Assembly (NCBI RefSeq): GCF_963675165.1
Contig: NC_087393.1
Coordinates: 4,706,202 to 4,770,201, forward strand
Source: Halichondria panicea
Lineage: Eukaryota; Porifera; Demospongiae; Suberitida; Halichondriidae
DNA length: 64,000 bases
Direction: 5' to 3'
Below the pieces are notes generated by a model. That model was given only the letters and a program-made list of their open reading frames with translations. It had not been told where the DNA came from and did no database searches. The position numbers were made by a program, and so were the translations under genes. Below, in pieces: positions 59,670 to 64,000 of the stretch. Position 1 is the first letter of the stretch. Each line of letters opens with the position of its first letter.

Positions 59670-61056
59670 TGCTACCCTGGACTACAGTACAGCTAGTCTA
59701 CATTGAATAGTTCACTCTTTCAACACTCACTGCTATCTGGGGAGTTGATAAACAACTATAATTATAGTATTACACTTCCTCATTTATCATGCAAGTTGTT
59801 AGGGAAACACACATGTATATGAAACACACCCACACATAGATACAGTTGCAACAAAGCATACACATTAGTCTATAAAATATGCATGGAACGATAACAGATG
59901 ACCAAAGATACATGATCATGTACGTCTCACGGCACCACTCAGTCAGGTATAATACCCGGAAACGTTATAAATAGCACTTGCAAAAACCAAACCATAACTA
60001 ACCGTCTGTCCACTCACAGCTCCTATCATGATTCTAAAGAGAAGCCACCATAGCACACAGTCTTCATTATTAAGCCATTGCTCCTTTATTCCTATATGTA
60101 TTTCCAGAGCTAGTTATATTATTGTAGAGCATTACCTCAACATGGTAGTTGCCAGACGGTCTATTTATGTTTGGCTATCGCACACTGATCAACTGCAAAG
60201 AACCAGAGTGGCTTTTTAAAGTTCAGAATACTACATGAAAATGTCTTGATATCACAAAAACATTGCTCAAACTGTGAACAAACGATCGCTGGCATTGAAA
60301 ATGCTCAATATCTGTACGAGGAATACCGGACAATTATTCCCACACTCTTTCTAAGCAACGTCTCTAATCACTGTTGGAGAATGCATTTCGATGTGATGTC
60401 CTCTGATAACAGCTTTCATGGTCATCTTGTTCCCGTTAAATTAACTAGGGGTCTTCTACAAGGACCAACATCGTCTACAAGGACCAAAATCATTGATAGG
60501 TCCATTATATAAGTATTGAAATCTCGACCAGAGAGTTTTCGCCGGACTTGGTTTGTCTTCTAGGTGTCTTTTGACCCCAAATGTGGAGATCAACGATATT
60601 TGTCAAGCACACATTTTCTCAACCAGTTGGAAGTTGATTCTCTATTGACTACAAATGAGACCCCAAGCTCGCAATGCAGATATATTGCAGACATTTTTAA
60701 CCTATCTGTTACATGAACTTATATTTCAATCCCAGCATAATTATTATGACGTCAAACATTACCATTTTCAGTAAAAGAAGGCAGGCCTCGGGGTCAATTA
60801 AGCTGCCGCCTTCCTTGGGAGGGCAGAGTTTAATTCACATGGCGTACTAAAGACGCCTCGTAACAGCACAAAATAGTTCTACCGACAATCTTTGCCCACA
60901 TTTCAATGTCAGATGTGTTATAAGTATACAAGTATTAATCTGCATGTGTACACTAACTTCTTAAGAGTTTACTAACAAGAAAAAAACGACTGAGACACAT
61001 CTTATAATTATACAATGTTCGTAAGGTAGACAGTTATTACATTTATGGTGATGTCA
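59670..61056. promoter_or_regulatory. Intergenic region copy 8 / copy 7, promoter of copy 7
   Basis: Carries palindromes TACATGATCATGTA (59909-59922) and TCAGGTATAATACCCGG (59943-59959, imperfect), 240-290 bp upstream of the copy 7 ATG, then conserved non-coding sequence, including the intact MITE target site near 60308, and the 3' flank of copy 8. No coding sequence is seen. Confidence 0.5.
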
Positions 61057-64000
61057 TCAATCCTGCACTCCACTGTTCCCAATGCAGACATCTCGATCTG
61101 TGCATGTGTAGAATTACATTGCAAGCAATGAAAGATACATATCACTGTACAAGATCACGGTTTCAGTTCACCTGGGTTGCCCTGAAGGTGTCTTATAGAC
61201 ATGTTGAAAGCGAACCCATAGCTAGGAGTAGTAACGTCAGGAGTCTTGGACCCTTCTGTATCCAGTGACACACTTGACTCAAAAGCCACTTTCGATATAC
61301 TGGACTCAAAAGCCACTTTTGAAATACTAGACTCTAGCTCGTAAATATTTGGTGAGCTACGCTGATTTGTAGAGAGCGTCTTACCATTGCTTGCCTGCAT
61401 GTATAACAGTACGTGGTTTAAAGCTAAACCTGATTTGAGAATGACGGTTCACAAGATGACCACAATAGACAATCTAACAAAGTGATTGTGTGAACTCACT
61501 GAACTGCTGTTCTTTCTAAATGACAAGTCGCTAAAGTGACTGCTGAGAATGTCAGACTCTGCCACTTTAACCCTCCACCATTTTGAGTAGGCCTCCCTCA
61601 CTTGCTTGGAGAGGGGCACAAATATAACGAAGATGGCCACTCCTTGGAAGGCAACAAAAATCGTGAAGATGTACGCCAGTGGGAAAAGAGCAGGGACCTC
61701 GAACACCAGAAGACCTGTATCAATTTTATGTCACATGACAAACTCTCTATTAGTCTCACCAATGATCCATGTCAGACCCATGATGGTTACCAGGGAAACT
61801 GAAGACTTTAACCAATATCTATATATGTAAGTGTACATAATTGGATTAAAAAAGTGCCTTTTAATTTTATTCGCATACTTTGTTTTCTGTATTCTATTCT
61901 TGTGCGTCTGCTTCTTTGCATGTCTGTTCATGATCACTAGTGCCATGATGAAGAAGCCAATATTTGCCAAAATGACCAACACAACTGGTACAATGAACGT
62001 CTGTATGAAGTAGCCATGAGGGTTCAACCAGCAGCTGCAGGATACAACAAACACACAGTGAATCCCCTAAATGTAGACTTAATGAAATAAGGACACCTCT
62101 TATAACCAGCTCAACTGATAGAAGCACATTGAAAATAGACCCTTTGTGTAGGACATGTCAATAAACATAGAAAATCAGGACACAGAACACGGCACAATTC
62201 AATTCCTTGCCGGCATGTACTCTAATCCTGGAGATTATATAACCTCTTGAGTGCACTCACACAGCTGTCTGTTGGGTGGTGGTCTCATTGTCTTGAGTGC
62301 TGTTGGTCACTTGTACATAGCCATAGCCATAGTCTGCCTCAGGGTAAAGAGTAAAGCCCAGGGGAACACAGAGACCCATGTACAGCAGAGGGGCACCTGC
62401 AAACACAAATAAAAGTGTTGTTGTAAATTTACGTATGCAGCAACATCGGCTATAGGAAGGTTTATTAAAGAACTTACCATAACTGAAAATTGTGAAGCCG
62501 ATTATGTACTTCTTCTGATTTTTGACAAAGACTTTGACGAGGGCCACATACAAGACCACCCCCTCCATAAGCATCCACACGAAGGACACCAGGAACAAGT
62601 AGTGCATGAGAACTGCTACCGTCCGACAACCAGGATCCACCACACTCCCTCCCCCGTGAGGGGTTACCCCACTCACAAACATCAGCTGTGCCAGAATTAG
62701 ACTCACACACAAGTTGATGTGGATGTAGTTACGCATGCTCCAGAGAGACCTGCACAACACGAATAGCCGCATTCAAAGTCCAAGTTTTCTCTATTTGCTA
62801 TAATTATGGCTAACACAAGAAGTTCAGCTAATTATTGGTTAGAAACCAAACACTATATTTATAACAGAACCTCTGTAAAGGAAGCTGTCTGGAAAAATAC
62901 CAACCACATAGTTACCTTAGGTATACCAATGCTAGAATGGCTGCTAGCATGGCTAGCACAGAGAGTGATACACCAATGTAGCCAATCAGTCCCAGTACGA
63001 ATGCATCCACACCTCCCACTATTGGCTGAGAGCTGAGGAGAATGGCAAAGTTGGTGAGATGTGTGCACTCGCACACAGTGTGTGTGGAGTTAGAGAGACT
63101 GTCATTTCTCTCACAGCCAGTAGTATTCCATTTTCCATTGACTAACCGAGAGTCACTGCACGAAATAAAAATGTATTTATTGGCAGTAATTTAAATTGGT
63201 CAAACACTGAAATAATACAAGCAGCTTTCATGCAAAGTTGAAATGTCCTAAAAGTAAAGCACTCAACAGTACTACAACTGTTACCCACCTTCCTAGTTTG
63301 AACTCCCAGTAAACACACTTCATTTCACTGCTATCCTATATATAATAAGGAACAGAGAAACCACTTTCTATAATGAGCACATTGCATGGGGAGCCCATTT
63401 ATAGAGGGCCTATGGGGTAGTTCAATTTATACACACTTATATTGCAGTTGGTCTTTTTAGGGGTGGCCTCAAAGTGGGTTTCCACCGTAAGCTACAATGC
63501 TTCAGTTGTCCAGGAGGGAGGGGAAGGGAATACAGGGATCACCCCCTCTCTTTGTTAACACTAGCCTGGTTACCAGTTGAGCAGTTACAGCTAGAATACA
63601 CACACACACACACACAGTCAGCTTTATGTATCCTTGTGTAGCTACGCCTCGAGGCATAATACGATTGCAGTGTTATAAATAAATCGAACAAATTATGTTA
63701 TTAATTTTAGTAGTGCTGATAATTAAGCAAACATTCCACTGTAGCTGCTATCCATACCCACTGATACCACCAGCCTTCTTGTGCCCAGATATTTATATAT
63801 ATATAAGTTGGTTTCCACTGTATGTAGCTATACGTGTACAAATGCTTCAGTTATCCAGGAGGGAGCTAGGGGAAGGAGGGCTCACCCTCTCTCCTCGTTA
63901 TCACTAGCATAGTTACCAGCTTACCTGCGGCAACTGTGAGGAGTGTTTCAGTGTGACAATGACTAGCTGACTGAGCTGAATGTTGGCTGTGTCACAGATC
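61057..64000 (-). CDS. Adhesion GPCR copy 8, 3' half (5' part outside window)
   Basis: Contains exons 19 to 10, read inward from the right edge: last exon 61057-61097, tail exon 18 61172-61394, TM7 exon 17 around 61495-61703, TM2-3 exon 13 around 62475-62749, GPS/TM1 exon 12 62916-63155, exon 11 around 63290-63335, and the end of exon 10 from 63925 on. The GPS, the TNFAILL tethered agonist, WMLMEGVVLY, CWLNPHGYF, GLTWIIG and AFQGVAIF are all present and in frame. The tail holds a ten-residue duplication (SSISKVAFES repeated). Exon 10 ends LPQ rather than LAQ. The stalk and ectodomain are not in the window, so the repeat type is unknown. Confidence 0.9.
63475..63925. repeat. Partial tandem duplication inside intron 10 of copy 8
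   Basis: The block from GGTTTCCAC to GGTTACCAG occurs at about 63476-63578 and again at about 63810-63920, separated by roughly 230 bp of unrelated AT-rich sequence with a CA run. Only the right-hand block leads into the real exon 10 donor. Confidence 0.7.

Noticed and set aside
1..64000. tRNA, rRNA or viral genes
   Set aside because: None seen on either strand; apart from HID1, the RSL1D1-like gene and small repeats, coding content is the GPCR array.

Overview
The window looks like animal genomic DNA, most likely from a demosponge and possibly Amphimedon queenslandica. Genes are dense and split by many short GT-AG introns (often 45-150 bp), spacers are AT-rich, and a class B2 (adhesion) GPCR family is expanded in tandem. 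The species is inference; no search was run.

Layout. At 242-4869 (minus) lies the 5' two-thirds of a HID1 gene, 13 exons, running off the left edge. Head to head with it, 5528-11313 (plus), is adhesion-GPCR copy 1. Then comes an intact six-exon gene for an RSL1D1-like ribosomal L1-domain nucleolar protein (11683-13471, minus). From 13905 to the right edge is a head-to-tail array of seven more adhesion-GPCR copies, all minus: copy 2 (13905-21039), copy 3 (23022-29272), copy 4 (30647-36892), copy 5 (37753-43935), copy 6 (45763-51902, first exon missing), copy 7 (52875-59669, last two exons missing) and copy 8 (61057 to beyond 64000).

Each complete copy has about 19 coding exons in conserved phases: signal peptide, an unrecognised cysteine- and glycan-rich ectodomain (exons 1-4), a Ser/Thr-rich mucin-like stalk (exon 5), a GAIN-like region (exons 6-11), the GPS with its HL/T cleavage site and TNFAILL tethered-agonist sequence plus TM1 (exon 12), TM2-TM7 (exons 13-17) and a short tail (exons 18-19). 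The transmembrane part and agonist barely vary. The stalk varies sharply: none in copy 1; a 26-residue repeat in copies 2 (ten units), 3 and 4 (four each); an unrelated-looking 13-residue repeat in copies 5 (13), 6 (10) and 7 (28), set between the same flanking anchors.

The array shows frequent turnover. Copies 3 and 4 are a recent duplication of about 7.6 kb. Copy 5 has two single-base coding deletions. The copy 6/7 junction lost exons from both genes and carries a 936-bp insert. Copy 2 has a duplicated tail segment. Several MITE-like inserts are datable against empty paralogous sites. A plausible, untested idea is a family of surface receptors with conserved signalling cores and diversifying stalks, which would suit self/non-self or microbial recognition.
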